A stretch of 64,000 nt of DNA from Streptomyces sp. NRRL WC-3742 (GTDB lineage Bacteria; Actinomycetota; Actinomycetes; Streptomycetales; Streptomycetaceae): assembly GCF_000720635.1 (NCBI RefSeq), contig NZ_JOCF01000034.1:10294-74293 (forward strand), in the 5' to 3' direction. Positions 23,451 through 32,688 of this stretch are shown here, in pieces; the first letter of the stretch is position 1; each line of letters begins with the position of its first letter. A model generated the notes under the pieces. The model did no database searches. It had not been told where the DNA came from and worked only from the letters and a program-made list of their open reading frames with translations. A program made the translations under genes and the position numbers.

Positions 23451-24785
23451 ATGACGCAACTGATCGCCCCGCTCGCCCCCGCCGACGCGCTGGGCGGCCC
23501 CTGGCCCGCCTCCGCCCGATCCGGGTCGTCCGGCGAGGTGCTGGTCGGCGGGGTCGGACTGGCGGAGGCCGCCGAACGGTTCGGCACCCCGCTGTACGTC
23601 CTGGACGAGGCGGAGGTCCGCCGCCGCGCCCGCGCGTACCGGCGCGCCCTGCCGCACGCCGAAGTCCTGTACGCCGCCAAGGCGTTCCTGTGCAGCGCGA
23701 TGGCCGACTGGGTCGCCGAGGAGGGCCTGGGCCTGGACGTCTGCTCCTCCGGGGAGCTGTGGCTGGCCGTCTCGGCGGGCTTCCCGGCGGAGCGGATCCT
23801 GCTGCACGGCAACGCCAAGTCCCCGGAGGAGCTGCGGCTGGCGCGCCGCCTGCGGGTCGGGCGGATCGTGATCGACGGGCCCGCCGAGATCGCCCGCCTG
23901 GCGGCGCTGGTCGCCGCCGACGTCCCGCAGAAGGTGCTGGTCCGGGTCGTCCCCGGGATCGCCGCCGGGCACCACGCGGCGGTGCGGACCGGCGTCGGCG
24001 GGCAGAAGTTCGGCTTCCCCGTGGAGGGCGGGGACGCAGCCGACGCCATCGCCCGCGTCCTCGACCAGCCGGGCCTGGAACTGGCGGGCCTGCACTGCCA
24101 CCTGGGCTCGCAGATCACCTCCGCCGAGCCGTACCTCGAGGCCGTCGACACCCTGGTGCGCCTGCTCGCCCAGGTGAGGGAGCGCCACGGCGTCGAGCTG
24201 CCCGAGCTCGACCTCGGCGGCGGGCACGGCATCCGCTACCTGCCCGGTGACGAGGAACTGGACCTCGCCGCCTTCGCCGTCGGGCTCACCGACCGCCTCG
24301 CCGTGCGCTGCGCGGAGGCGGGCCTGGAGGTGCCGCGCCTGATCGTCGAGCCGGGGCGGGCGATCGCGGGCCCGGCGGCCGTCGCGGTGTACCGGGTGCT
24401 GTCGGTCAAGCACACCGCGGACGGGCACGGCTTCGTGGCCGTGGACGGCGGCATGAGCGACAACCCGCGCCCCGCTCTGTACGGCTCCCCGTACGCGGTG
24501 CGCCTGGTGGGCCGCCGTTCGGAGGCGGGTACGGCCCGGGTGGACGTGGTCGGCCGTCACTGCGAGGCGGGGGACGTACTGGTGCGCGACGCGGTGCTCC
24601 CGGCGGACCTGCGCCCCGGGGACCTGCTGGCCGTTCCTGCGGCGGGCGCGTACCAGCTGTCGATGGCCTCCGGCTACAACCTGGTGGGCCGTCCGGCCGT
24701 GGTGGCGGTGCGGGACGGGCGGGCGCGGCTGCTGCTGCGGCGGGAGACGGTGGAGGACTTCCGGCTGCGGGAGGTCGGGCGGTAG
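23451..24785 (+). CDS. PLP-dependent decarboxylase, diaminopimelate decarboxylase (LysA) family
   Basis: 444 residues, start preceded by GGGAGA. Fold type III features: PLP-lysine in 'VLYAAKAFLCSAM', the His/Gly segments 'GLHCHLGSQI' and 'LDLGGGHGIRY', the phosphate-binding 'EPGRAIAG', and C-terminal 'VGRHCEAGDVL' with the active-site Cys and 'AGAYQLSMASGYN'. It could be DapDC for lysine or a paralogue acting on a related diamino acid. Pairing with a small peptide gene, instead of with lysine or threonine genes, favours a specialised paralogue. Confidence 0.85.
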   Translation: MTQLIAPLAPADALGGPWPASARSGSSGEVLVGGVGLAEAAERFGTPLYVLDEAEVRRRARAYRRALPHAEVLYAAKAFLCSAMADWVAEEGLGLDVCSSGELWLAVSAGFPAERILLHGNAKSPEELRLARRLRVGRIVIDGPAEIARLAALVAADVPQKVLVRVVPGIAAGHHAAVRTGVGGQKFGFPVEGGDAADAIARVLDQPGLELAGLHCHLGSQITSAEPYLEAVDTLVRLLAQVRERHGVELPELDLGGGHGIRYLPGDEELDLAAFAVGLTDRLAVRCAEAGLEVPRLIVEPGRAIAGPAAVAVYRVLSVKHTADGHGFVAVDGGMSDNPRPALYGSPYAVRLVGRRSEAGTARVDVVGRHCEAGDVLVRDAVLPADLRPGDLLAVPAAGAYQLSMASGYNLVGRPAVVAVRDGRARLLLRRETVEDFRLREVGR

Positions 24786-24877
24786 GCTCCGTTCCGTTTT
24801 CGGACCGTTGCGCGATCGGGACGAAGCGGAGGGGAATTGGGGAACGTCCTGTCACACGAAAGCATTACAGTCTCACC

Positions 24878-25465
24878 ATGATTCGAATGACCCGCGTTGG
24901 TGCCGTCGCGCTCGTTGGCGCCTCCGCCTTCCTGCTCACCGCCTGCAACGACGACGCCAAGAGCGACACCGCTGCCCCGACCTCGGCCGCCGCCGCGCCC
25001 ACCAGCGCCGCTGCCGCCGCCCCGACCACCGCCGCCGCGGCTCCCACCACTCCCGCTGCTGCCGCCACCACCCCGGCGGCCCCCGCGGCCCCCGCGGGCG
25101 GCGCCGCCGGCACCAACACCGTGACCGTCACGGGCAAGGGCGGAGCCACCTACACCTTCGCCGAGGCCAACTGCCTGGGCGCCAAGGCCGCCAGCGGCAA
25201 GCTCGTGCTGACCGCGGAGAACAAGGGCGCCAAGAAGGGCGGCGTCATCGTCACCTTCGACGGCGCGGGCAAGATGAGCATGGTCCTGACCGACGGTGAG
25301 GACTCGAGCGCCACCGTCTGGACCGCCCAGGGCGACGTCGGCGCCTCGGCCAGCCGCACCGCCGACACGGTGAAGTTCACCAACCTGCCGGCGGCCCAGG
25401 TGACGGGCGCCACGGGCACCGCCAGCGGCTCCTTCAAGTGCGAGAGCCAGGACGCCCTGCTCTGA
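24878..25465 (+). CDS. Lipoprotein of unknown function
   Basis: 195 residues. Signal peptide with lipobox 'FLLTAC' (Cys23), then an Ala/Pro/Thr-rich linker (about residues 32-78) made of 'AAPTTAAAA'-type repeats, then one beta-rich domain ('VTVTGKGGATYTFAEANCLG' to 'GSFKCESQDA') with two Cys able to pair. Resembles the surface lipoproteins (LpqH-like) of actinobacteria in layout. No clear ribosome site precedes the ATG. Own transcription unit with a strong terminator. Confidence 0.8.
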   Translation: MIRMTRVGAVALVGASAFLLTACNDDAKSDTAAPTSAAAAPTSAAAAAPTTAAAAPTTPAAAATTPAAPAAPAGGAAGTNTVTVTGKGGATYTFAEANCLGAKAASGKLVLTAENKGAKKGGVIVTFDGAGKMSMVLTDGEDSSATVWTAQGDVGASASRTADTVKFTNLPAAQVTGATGTASGSFKCESQDALL

Positions 25466-25489
25466 CCCCACCGGTCGCGTAGCCACCGA

Positions 25490-25528
25490 GCCGCGCGGGA
25501 GGTCGGCCCGTCCGACCTCCCGCGCGGC
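25490..25528. terminator. Very strong terminator hairpin
   Basis: Perfect 17-bp stem (GCCGCGCGGGAGGTCGG) with a 5-nt loop, 25 bases after the lipoprotein stop. Confidence 0.85.
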
Positions 25529-25534
25529 CGTGTG

Positions 25535-25591
25535 TCGTGACCCGTCGCACCCCTCGTGACCCGTCGCACCCGTCGTCACCGGTCGCACCTC
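25535..25591 (+). repeat. 19-bp tandem repeat (three copies)
   Basis: Units TCGTGACCCGTCGCACCCC, TCGTGACCCGTCGCACCCG and TCGTCACCGGTCGCACCTC follow one another directly after the lipoprotein terminator. Confidence 0.85.
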
Positions 25592-25701
25592 AGGAGCGGA
25601 CGGATCCGTTCGGGTGAACTGTCGGGTCGCCGCTTCGTCTACGCTCGGTCAACCCGTCAAGCTGGGCCCGCCATTCACCTCCGGAGAGGGAGAGCCAGCC
25701 G

Positions 25702-26226
25702 ATGACGCGTGCACTGGTCGTGGTCGACGTGCAGAAGGAGTTCTGCGAGGGCGGAAGCGTTCCCGTGGGCGGCGGGGCCGAACGGGCCCGCGCCATCGCC
25801 GAGTTGATTCGGTTGATCCAGGGCCCCGAACGGGAGGGCTGGACACGGGTGGTGGCCGGCAGCGACGGCACCGACTTCCATCCCGCCTTCGCGACCGCCG
25901 TCGAGGCCGGAGCCGTCGACGAGGTGTTCCTCAACGGCGACCGCAGCGCCTCCCAGAGCGGCTTCGAGGGCTTCTCCGAGGACGGCACCCCGCTCGCCGA
26001 CTGGCTGCACGACCGGGGCGTGGACGCGGTGGACATCGTCGGCGCCGCCGTGGACCACTGCGTGAGGGCCACCGCCCTGGACGCCGTACGGGCGGGCTTC
26101 TCCACCCGCGTCCTGCTCGACCACACGGCCGGCTGCACTCCGCGCGGCATGCTCGCCGCGATCAGCGAACTGGGCGACGCGGGCGTGGAGTTGACGGGAA
26201 CACCGGTGGTCGCGGTCGCGACCTGA
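25702..26226 (+). CDS. Degenerate nicotinamidase/isochorismatase-family protein
   Basis: 174 residues; GGAGAG precedes the ATG. The family core is clear: 'ALVVVDVQKEFCEGGS' with the catalytic Asp, 'SGFEGFSEDGTPLADWL', and 'AVDHCVRATALDAVRAGF' with the nucleophilic Cys. Compared with actinobacterial nicotinamidases it lacks about 25 residues after 'WTRVVAG', the segment that normally holds the metal ligands (D-x-H...H), and the catalytic Lys of 'KGAYAAAYSGFEG' is Asn ('LNGDRSASQSGFEG'). Nicotinamidase activity is therefore doubtful; it may be a pseudoenzyme or have changed substrate. Confidence 0.8.
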   Translation: MTRALVVVDVQKEFCEGGSVPVGGGAERARAIAELIRLIQGPEREGWTRVVAGSDGTDFHPAFATAVEAGAVDEVFLNGDRSASQSGFEGFSEDGTPLADWLHDRGVDAVDIVGAAVDHCVRATALDAVRAGFSTRVLLDHTAGCTPRGMLAAISELGDAGVELTGTPVVAVAT

Positions 26227-26275
26227 GCCGGACCGTACCGGAACGAGCCGAACCAGGCCGAACCAGGCCGCTCAA

Positions 26276-26330
26276 ACCGCCTCACCCGCCGAAGCCGCCT
26301 CGCCCGCCGAAGCCCGCCTCACCCGTCGAA
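26276..26330 (+). repeat. 18-bp tandem repeat (three copies) over a gene end
   Basis: Three units of a GCCGCCTCGCCCGCCGAA-like sequence; the last overlaps the stop region of the gene on the minus strand. Confidence 0.7.
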
Positions 26331-27410
26331 GCGCCGCCACTCGAACCCCCGGTCGGCCAGCGGCGTCAACACGGCGCGGTGAAGAGCACCGAAGGTGACG
26401 ACGGCCTCCCGCCCGTCCCCGCTGACACCCGCGATCAGTCCCGGCGCCACGTGGAAGCGCACCGCGTGGTGCGCCGGCAGGTGCGGGCTCAGCGGTACGG
26501 GCCGCAGCAGCCGCAGCAGCGGGGCCAGCAGCCCGGCCGGCGCGTTCGGCGCCCAGGCTTGGTACGGCGCCGAGTTGAGCGCCTCGTACAGGGTGAACTG
26601 GAGCAGGAAGCGGCTCAGCGGCTCCGCCTCGACGCTGCTCTCCGGCTCCCCGTGCGGGTCCTCGGTGTGCCAGACCCGGGGGTCGGCCTTGGCGGGGCCC
26701 TCCGGCGGCCAGGGGACGGACCAGTCCATCCCGCCGCCGAGCCACTCGGCGAACACCAGCCGGCCCCCGAGCGGACCGGAGGCGCGGCGCGGGCGCTCCA
26801 GCACCGGGTCGGTGAAGTCCAGCAGGGCCGGGCGCAGCCGCGCCAGCCGGTGGAAGGCTTCCAACGCCGGTGGCACCGGCCCGAGTTCGGCCGCCTCGCG
26901 GGTCGGCTCGCGGGCGGGGAACCAGCCGAGGGCGAAGGACTCCAGTGCCCGCAGCGGCAGTGCCTCCACCTCGTCCACCCAGTCGACGTCGGGCATCGGG
27001 CCGGGTGCCGGGACCGGCCGGACGAGGTCCAACAGGGCCCGGCCGAGCGGTCGTTCGAGTTGGAGGGCGACCAGTGCGGACGCGGGCGGTTCGGGCTCGG
27101 CCCTCGCCGCGACGGCCCGGCCGAGCGGCAGGCAGGCCCCGTCGAGGCGGGTGTAGACGTGGATCGGCGGCGCGGCGGAGCGGACGAACCGCGCATGCAG
27201 CCCGGTCACGGGCGCGCCGCGCAGCAGCACGGTGGCCGCGTCCTGCACGCCCTCGATCCCGGGGCCGTGGTCCCCGGCCTCGACCAGGACGACGGTCGCG
27301 TCCGCCCCGGCCGCGACCAGCGCCGTGCCCAGTGCGTACCGCTGGGCCCCGTCGCCGGCGACGGACAGCGCGGCCGCCTCGGTGATCGGGGACGGGAGCG
27401 TCGTTGTCAT
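26319..27410 (-). CDS. Unknown cytoplasmic protein, SUKH-like C-terminal half (tentative)
   Basis: 363 residues. No signal peptide or membrane segment. The N-terminal half begins 'ITEAAALSVAGDGAQRYAL'; the C-terminal half contains 'DPRVWHTEDP' and 'LSRFLLQFTLYEALNS', a combination reminiscent of SMI1/KNR4 (SUKH) domains, which include many immunity proteins; this likeness is weak. No ribosome site precedes the ATG, but TACTCT stands 9 bases upstream, as in leaderless actinomycete promoters. Convergent with the nicotinamidase-like gene. Confidence 0.6.
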   Translation of the reverse strand: MTTTLPSPITEAAALSVAGDGAQRYALGTALVAAGADATVVLVEAGDHGPGIEGVQDAATVLLRGAPVTGLHARFVRSAAPPIHVYTRLDGACLPLGRAVAARAEPEPPASALVALQLERPLGRALLDLVRPVPAPGPMPDVDWVDEVEALPLRALESFALGWFPAREPTREAAELGPVPPALEAFHRLARLRPALLDFTDPVLERPRRASGPLGGRLVFAEWLGGGMDWSVPWPPEGPAKADPRVWHTEDPHGEPESSVEAEPLSRFLLQFTLYEALNSAPYQAWAPNAPAGLLAPLLRLLRPVPLSPHLPAHHAVRFHVAPGLIAGVSGDGREAVVTFGALHRAVLTPLADRGFEWRRFDG

Positions 27411-27688
27411 GCCGAGCAGAGTAGCGCCGCGCCGGGACGGGGACCGGCGCTTCGGCGGTTCGGTCGCGGACCGCCGTGGCGGGGAGGTATGCGCGGCTTC
27501 CCGGCCGCAGGGGCGGTCTTGACGGAGGGCCAGCGGCTGGCGTTTGCTGTCTCCCGCCCCGTTGGAACCTGTTCGGTTCTGGGCCTTTTTGTGTGTTTGA
27601 ACGCTCGCGTGCCCTGCTCGAAGCTCCGCCCGGCGCTCACCCCCATCGCGTTCCACCCGACGCGCGCCGTTTCGTAGAGAGGAATACA
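27411..27688. promoter_or_regulatory. Control region upstream of the alpha-galactoside transport operon
   Basis: 278 bp. TGTGTGTTTGAACG (27590-27603) follows a T-run and contains a TGTTTG half-site also present upstream of galT (33545), consistent with a shared DeoR operator. This is a pattern match only. Confidence 0.35.
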
Positions 27689-29029
27689 ATGTCACACCTT
27701 TCTCGCCGCGACCTGCTCCGATCCTCCGGAGCGGGCCTGCTCGCCCTGGCCGCCGGCGGAGCCCTCGCGGCCTGCGGCTCCGGCTCGGACGGCGGCTCCG
27801 GCGGGGACGCCGAGACGGGCACCGTCACCGTCTGGTCCTGGGCGACCGCCGCCGCCGCGCTGCGCTCGCTCGTCCCCGCCTTCGAGAAGGACAACCCGGG
27901 GATCAAGGTCGAGGTCCAGGACATCGGCGAGCCCGCCATCTGGGACAAGATCACCGTGGGCCTCGCGGCCGGCGGCCAGGGCCTCGGCGACGTCCTGCAC
28001 ATCGGCTGCGACTACCTGCCCGGCTACCTGGACAAGTTCCCCGGGGGCCTCGCCGACCTCTCCGCCCTCGGTGCGGATGCTCACCGGGACAAGTTCGCCA
28101 AGGGCCTGTGGCCCGTCGTCACCGGCAAGGACGGCCGCGCCCGCGCCCTGCCCTGGGAGACCAACCCGCTCGGCTTCTTCTACCGCAAGGACTACTTCGA
28201 CAAGGCCGGGATCGACCCCACCACCTTCGCCACCTGGGACGACTTCATCGCCATCGCCGACCGCTTCAAGGCGGCGAACCCCGGCATCGCCCTGCTCGGC
28301 CTCAACAAGGCCGCCAACCCCGACCCCGACCTGGACTTCGTGCAGTCCCTCATGCAGCTCCAGGGCGCCTTCTACTTCGACCTCCAGGGGAAGATCACCC
28401 TCGGCTCCGAACCCGCCGTACGCGCCCTGACCATCGTCAAGCGCCTGGAGGAGGCCGGAGTCGTCACCGACACCCCCGGCGCCCACGGCTGGGTCGACCT
28501 GATGAAGACCGGCAAGCTCGCCGTCTCCCCGATGCCCGCCTGGGCCGCCCACTACATGGAGGTCAAGTTCCCGGACCAGAGCGGCAGTTGGCGCCTCGCC
28601 GAACCCCCGGCCGTCACCCCGGGCGGCAGGCGCACCGCCCTGGTCAACTCCACCCACCTGGCCGTCGCGGCCTCCAGCCCCCGCCGCCGAGCCGCCTGGA
28701 AGTTCGTCGAGTACGCGCTCACCCGGCCCGCCTCCGTCAACGCCATGTTCACCGCCGGCGGCGTCTTCCCGGCCCTCACCGAAGCCTTCGCCGACCCGAT
28801 GTACTCCAGGCCCAGCGCCTACTACGGCGGCCAGCCCGTCCTGAAGACCTTCGCGGGCCTCGCCAGCGCGGGCGGCGACCCCACCAACTACTCCGGCGAC
28901 TACGCCCGCGCCCTCAAACTCGCCAGCGACGCCCAGACCAAGGTCCTCCTCCGCAAGGCCGACCCGGCCGCCGTTCTCCAGGACGCGGCCAGGCAGCTCG
29001 CCCAGCAGACCGGACGCACCACCGCATGA
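27689..29029 (+). CDS. ABC transporter sugar-binding lipoprotein
   Basis: 446 residues; ATG preceded by GAGAGGA. The N-terminus has a twin-arginine-like 'SRRDLLRS' and a lipobox 'ALAACG', so it is exported and lipid-anchored. The body is a family 1 solute-binding protein ('VTVWSWATAAAALRSLVPAF', 'LPWETNPLGFFYRKDYFDKAG', 'WDDFIAIADRFK'). First gene of an operon with two permeases and a melibiase, so alpha-galactosides such as melibiose or raffinose are the likely ligands. The ATPase is not encoded here; as usual in Streptomyces a shared MsiK-type ATPase could serve. Confidence 0.9.
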   Translation: MSHLSRRDLLRSSGAGLLALAAGGALAACGSGSDGGSGGDAETGTVTVWSWATAAAALRSLVPAFEKDNPGIKVEVQDIGEPAIWDKITVGLAAGGQGLGDVLHIGCDYLPGYLDKFPGGLADLSALGADAHRDKFAKGLWPVVTGKDGRARALPWETNPLGFFYRKDYFDKAGIDPTTFATWDDFIAIADRFKAANPGIALLGLNKAANPDPDLDFVQSLMQLQGAFYFDLQGKITLGSEPAVRALTIVKRLEEAGVVTDTPGAHGWVDLMKTGKLAVSPMPAWAAHYMEVKFPDQSGSWRLAEPPAVTPGGRRTALVNSTHLAVAASSPRRRAAWKFVEYALTRPASVNAMFTAGGVFPALTEAFADPMYSRPSAYYGGQPVLKTFAGLASAGGDPTNYSGDYARALKLASDAQTKVLLRKADPAAVLQDAARQLAQQTGRTTA

Positions 29030-29982
29030 CCGCCGCCACCGCACCCGCCACCGCCACGCCCGCCGCAGGGAGAGGCGCCGCCGGGAGAGGCACCGGCAGG
29101 AGAGCCGCCGGGAGGACCGCCCGGTGGCGGCGCACCGCCCTGCCGTACCTGCTGCTCGCCCCCGCCCTCCTCACCTTCGGCGTGTTCAAGGCGTACCCGG
29201 TCGTCGACTCGCTGCTGATCTCCTTCACCACCGCGCCGGGCAGTCCCGGCCAGGGCGACGGCCTCGCCAACTACCGCCGCCTGCTGGACGATCCGCTGTT
29301 CTGGACGGCCCTGCGCAACACCGGCGAGATGCTGGTCGTCCAGGTGCCGCTGATGCTCGCCCTCGCCCTGCTCATCGCCGTCGGCCTCAACTCCGCCCTG
29401 GTGCGCTGGCGCACGGTGTGGCGCCTCGGCGTCTTCATGCCCGCCGTCACGGGCCTGGTCGCCACCGGCGTGATGTTCTCCTTCCTGCTGCGCACCCGGG
29501 ACGGCGCCGTCAACCGGCTGCTGGAGGCCGTGGGCCTGCCCGCCGTCGACTGGCTCGGGCAGCCGTTCTGGGCCCGGATGGCCGTCGTCCTCGTCCTCAC
29601 CTGGCACTACACCGGCTACAACGCCGTCATCTACCTGGCCGGGCTGCAGTCCATCCCCCGCGAGCTGTACGAGGCCGCGATGGTCGACGGCGCCGGACCG
29701 CTGCGCCGCTTCTCCGCCGTCACCGTCCCCGCGCTGCGCCCCGTCCTGCTGTTCACGGTCGTGCTGTCCACCATCGGCACGCTCCAACTCTTCGACGAGC
29801 CTTACGTGTTGACCGGCGGCGGCCCCGACAACGCCACCCTGACCGTCTCCATGTACCTGTACCAGAACGGCTTCCGCTACTTCGACTTCGGCTACGCCTC
29901 CGCCATCGCCTACGCGCTCACGCTGCTGGTGTCGGTGCTCGGCGCGGCCCAGATGCGCCTGATGGGGGAACGCGACCGATGA
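29026..29982 (+). CDS. ABC sugar transporter permease 1 (MalF type)
   Basis: 318 residues, ATGA overlap with the binding-protein gene. Six hydrophobic segments after a basic, Ala/Gly/Arg-repetitive N-terminus. The EAA loop that contacts the ATPase reads 'EAAMVDGAGPLRRFSAVTVP'. Typical MalF/UgpA-like partner. Confidence 0.9.
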   Translation: MTAATAPATATPAAGRGAAGRGTGRRAAGRTARWRRTALPYLLLAPALLTFGVFKAYPVVDSLLISFTTAPGSPGQGDGLANYRRLLDDPLFWTALRNTGEMLVVQVPLMLALALLIAVGLNSALVRWRTVWRLGVFMPAVTGLVATGVMFSFLLRTRDGAVNRLLEAVGLPAVDWLGQPFWARMAVVLVLTWHYTGYNAVIYLAGLQSIPRELYEAAMVDGAGPLRRFSAVTVPALRPVLLFTVVLSTIGTLQLFDEPYVLTGGGPDNATLTVSMYLYQNGFRYFDFGYASAIAYALTLLVSVLGAAQMRLMGERDR

Positions 29983-30806
29983 GACCGAGCAAACTGCGCG
30001 GCTGGCCGCTCACCTTCCTGCTGGCGGCCGCCACGGGCCTGTCCGTCGCCCCCTTCACCTGGCTGCTGCTCTCCACCACGCGCACGGAGAACGAGATCTT
30101 CGACTGGCCGCCCGGCCTGACGCCCGGCGGCAGCCTCGGCGACAACCTGAGCCGGCTCGACCACCGGATCGGACTGCTGCGCGTCCTCGGCAACTCCCTT
30201 CTGGTGGCGGGCTCCCAGACCCTCGGCGCCCTCATCGTCGCCCTGCTCGCGGGCTACGCCTTCGCCAAGTTCCGCTTCCGGGGCCGGAGTCTGCTCTTCG
30301 CGCTGCTGCTGTCCACCCTCGTGGTGCCCGAACAGGTCATGCTGGTACCGCTGTTCAAGATGATGATGAGCTTCGGCCTGCTCGACACCTACCAGGCGCT
30401 CATCCTGCCCGGGCTCTGCGTGCCCTTCGCGATCTTCCTGATGCGCCAGGCGCTCAGCGGCCTGCCCGACGAACTCCTCGACGCCGCAAGGGTCGACGGC
30501 GCGGGGGAGTTCCGGGTGCTGTGGAGCGTGGTCGTCCCGGTGATGCGCCCGGTGCTGGCGGCCCTCGCGATCTTCCTCTTCCTCGGGGCCTGGAACCAGT
30601 TCGTCTGGCCCCTGGTCGCCCTGCGCAGCCCGAGGATGCACACCCTGCCCGTCGCCCTCGCCACCCTCCAGGGCAACCAGAACGCCACCGACTTCGGCGC
30701 GATCCTCGCCGGAACGGCGCTCTCCACCCTGCCGATGATGGTCCTCTTCCTGGTCCTGCAACGGCAGTTCATCTCCGGCCTGCTGGCCGGCGCCACGAAA
30801 GGCTGA
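29979..30806 (+). CDS. ABC sugar transporter permease 2 (MalG type)
   Basis: 275 residues, ATGA overlap with permease 1. Six hydrophobic segments and the EAA loop 'DAARVDGAGEFRVLWSVVVP'. 'LFLGAWNQFVWPLV' is a MalG/UgpE signature. Forms the membrane pore with permease 1. Confidence 0.9.
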   Translation: MRPSKLRGWPLTFLLAAATGLSVAPFTWLLLSTTRTENEIFDWPPGLTPGGSLGDNLSRLDHRIGLLRVLGNSLLVAGSQTLGALIVALLAGYAFAKFRFRGRSLLFALLLSTLVVPEQVMLVPLFKMMMSFGLLDTYQALILPGLCVPFAIFLMRQALSGLPDELLDAARVDGAGEFRVLWSVVVPVMRPVLAALAIFLFLGAWNQFVWPLVALRSPRMHTLPVALATLQGNQNATDFGAILAGTALSTLPMMVLFLVLQRQFISGLLAGATKG

Positions 30807-30808
30807 GC

Positions 30809-32635
30809 ATGACCGAGCCGAGCACGACCGGGCCAGACCCGACCGGGCCGAGCACGCCCGAGCCGAGCACGACCGGGCCGAGCACGACCGGGCCCGACAC
30901 CACCGACGTGGCCGAGCCCGACCTGACGGACGTCTGGGAGCCGCACGGCTCCGCCCCCGCCGACGGACTGCGCCCGCTGTACGCCGAGGGGCTGGACCTG
31001 CGGGTCAGCGGCGCGGGCACCGCGCGGTCGGTCGCGGACGGCGTCGTCGAGGTGAGCGCCGAGGGCCCCGGACAGGTGCGCATCGAATGGCGGCTGCCCT
31101 GCGTCGACGCCACCGCCCTCTGGACGCCCGAGCCGCGCGGCACCGGCTGGCTCCCCGCCGCCTGGAGCGCCCCGCGCCGCACGGGCCTGGCGGCGGGCGC
31201 CCCGATCGCCGCCCTGGTCGGCACCGGGGACGTCGCGCTGTGCGCCTTCGCCGCCGACCGGCCCGACGTCCTGGCCGGGGCCGGAGTCGTCGAGGAGACC
31301 GGCGAGTTCCGCTTCTGGGCGCAGGCCGAGCGCCGGCTCACCGTACGGATCGACACCTCCCGCCGCCACTTCGCCCGCTGCCTCGCCGACCTCACCGCCT
31401 GGTGGGGCGACGGCCGCACCGCCCGCATCCCCGACGCGGCCCGCCTGCCCGCCTACTCCACCTGGTACGCGATGCACCAGGACGTCACCCCCGAGCGCAT
31501 CGAGGCGCAGGCCGCGCTCGGCAAGCCCCTCGGCCTGGACGTGGTCATCGTGGACGACGGCTGGATGACCGCCGACCGCACCCGCGGCTACGCCCACTGC
31601 GGCGACTGGGAGCCCGTCTCCCTGCCCGACACCGCCGCGCACGTGCGCCGGGTGCGCGAACTCGGCGTGCGCTACCTGCTCTGGTTCGCGCTGCCGTTCA
31701 TCGGCACGGACAGCGCCGCCTACCGGAAGCTGGACGGCTACGCCCTCGCCGAGGAGCCCCAGCTGGGCGCGATCGTCGCCGACCCGCGCTACCCCGAGGT
31801 CCGCGAGTTCCTCACCGACCGGCTCGCCCGCGCCGTCGAGGAGTGGGGCGCGGACGGGCTCAAGATCGACTTCATCGACCGGTTCGCCCGCGCGGACGCG
31901 CCCACGGCGGGCCCGGAGGCGGACTGCACGAGCGTCGACGAAGGCGTGGAACTCCTGCTCGCCGCCGTCCGCCGACGGATCACCGCCGCGAACCCCGAGG
32001 CGATGGTCGAGCACCGCCAGCCGTACACGGGCCCGGGCCTGTGGCCGTACGTCACCATGGTCCGCGCCACCGACTGCCCGCTCAGCCCGCAGGAGAACCG
32101 GCAGCGCACCGTGGACCTGCGCCTCGCCGCCGGGCCCGTCCCCGTCCACTCCGACATGCTGATGTGGCACCCGGCCGAGCCGCCGGAGCAGATCGCCTGC
32201 CACCTGATCAACGTGCTCTTCTCCGTCCCCCAGGTCTCCGTCGACCTCGCCGCGCAGAGCGACGCGCAGCGCGAGGCGATCGCCTTCTGGCTCGGCATCT
32301 TCCGTGAGCACCTCGCCACGCTCCAGCTCGGCGAGCTGCGCCCGGCCCGGCCCGACCTCGGGTACCCGCTGGTGACGGCGGACCGGGAGGGGACGCGGGT
32401 GGTGGCCCGGTACGCGGCGCTGCCGGTGGACGCCTCCGGCAGCGGCTGGCACACCCTGCTGGTGGCCAACGCCGACGCCGACCCGGAGGTGCGGCTGACC
32501 GGCGGGGGCGGGGCGGCGGAGGTCACCGTGCGGGACGCCCGGGGGCGGGTCCTCCGGGAGGGTGAGGTCGAGCTGGCCCTCGCCGGGGCGATCCCGGTGC
32601 CGCGCGGAGGGCTGCTGACCGTGCGCCGCCGCTGA
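30809..32635 (+). CDS. Alpha-galactosidase (melibiase, GH36-like)
   Basis: 608 residues, starting 2 bases after the permease stop. Clan D glycosidase motifs: 'VVIVDDGWM', nucleophile Asp354 in 'GLKIDFIDRF', and the acid/base Asp422 in 'MVRATDCPLSP'. No signal peptide, so it works in the cytoplasm on imported oligosaccharides, releasing galactose for GalK. Residues 5-29 are five tandem pentapeptides of the STTGP/DPTGP type, a non-family N-terminal extension encoded by 15-bp repeats. Confidence 0.85.
   Translation: MTEPSTTGPDPTGPSTPEPSTTGPSTTGPDTTDVAEPDLTDVWEPHGSAPADGLRPLYAEGLDLRVSGAGTARSVADGVVEVSAEGPGQVRIEWRLPCVDATALWTPEPRGTGWLPAAWSAPRRTGLAAGAPIAALVGTGDVALCAFAADRPDVLAGAGVVEETGEFRFWAQAERRLTVRIDTSRRHFARCLADLTAWWGDGRTARIPDAARLPAYSTWYAMHQDVTPERIEAQAALGKPLGLDVVIVDDGWMTADRTRGYAHCGDWEPVSLPDTAAHVRRVRELGVRYLLWFALPFIGTDSAAYRKLDGYALAEEPQLGAIVADPRYPEVREFLTDRLARAVEEWGADGLKIDFIDRFARADAPTAGPEADCTSVDEGVELLLAAVRRRITAANPEAMVEHRQPYTGPGLWPYVTMVRATDCPLSPQENRQRTVDLRLAAGPVPVHSDMLMWHPAEPPEQIACHLINVLFSVPQVSVDLAAQSDAQREAIAFWLGIFREHLATLQLGELRPARPDLGYPLVTADREGTRVVARYAALPVDASGSGWHTLLVANADADPEVRLTGGGGAAEVTVRDARGRVLREGEVELALAGAIPVPRGGLLTVRRR
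30821..30895 (+). repeat. 15-bp tandem repeat at the melibiase N-terminus (five copies)
   Basis: In-frame units encode STTGP, DPTGP, STPEP, STTGP and STTGP. Confidence 0.8.
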
Positions 32636-32688
32636 ACGCGGTCTGGGCGCGGTCAGTGCGCGGTGCGCGGTGCACGGTCAGGGCTCGG

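Noticed and set aside
25535..25591. Possible CRISPR or integron repeats
   Set aside because: Units are contiguous without spacers and no associated genes are seen; simple tandem duplication explains them.
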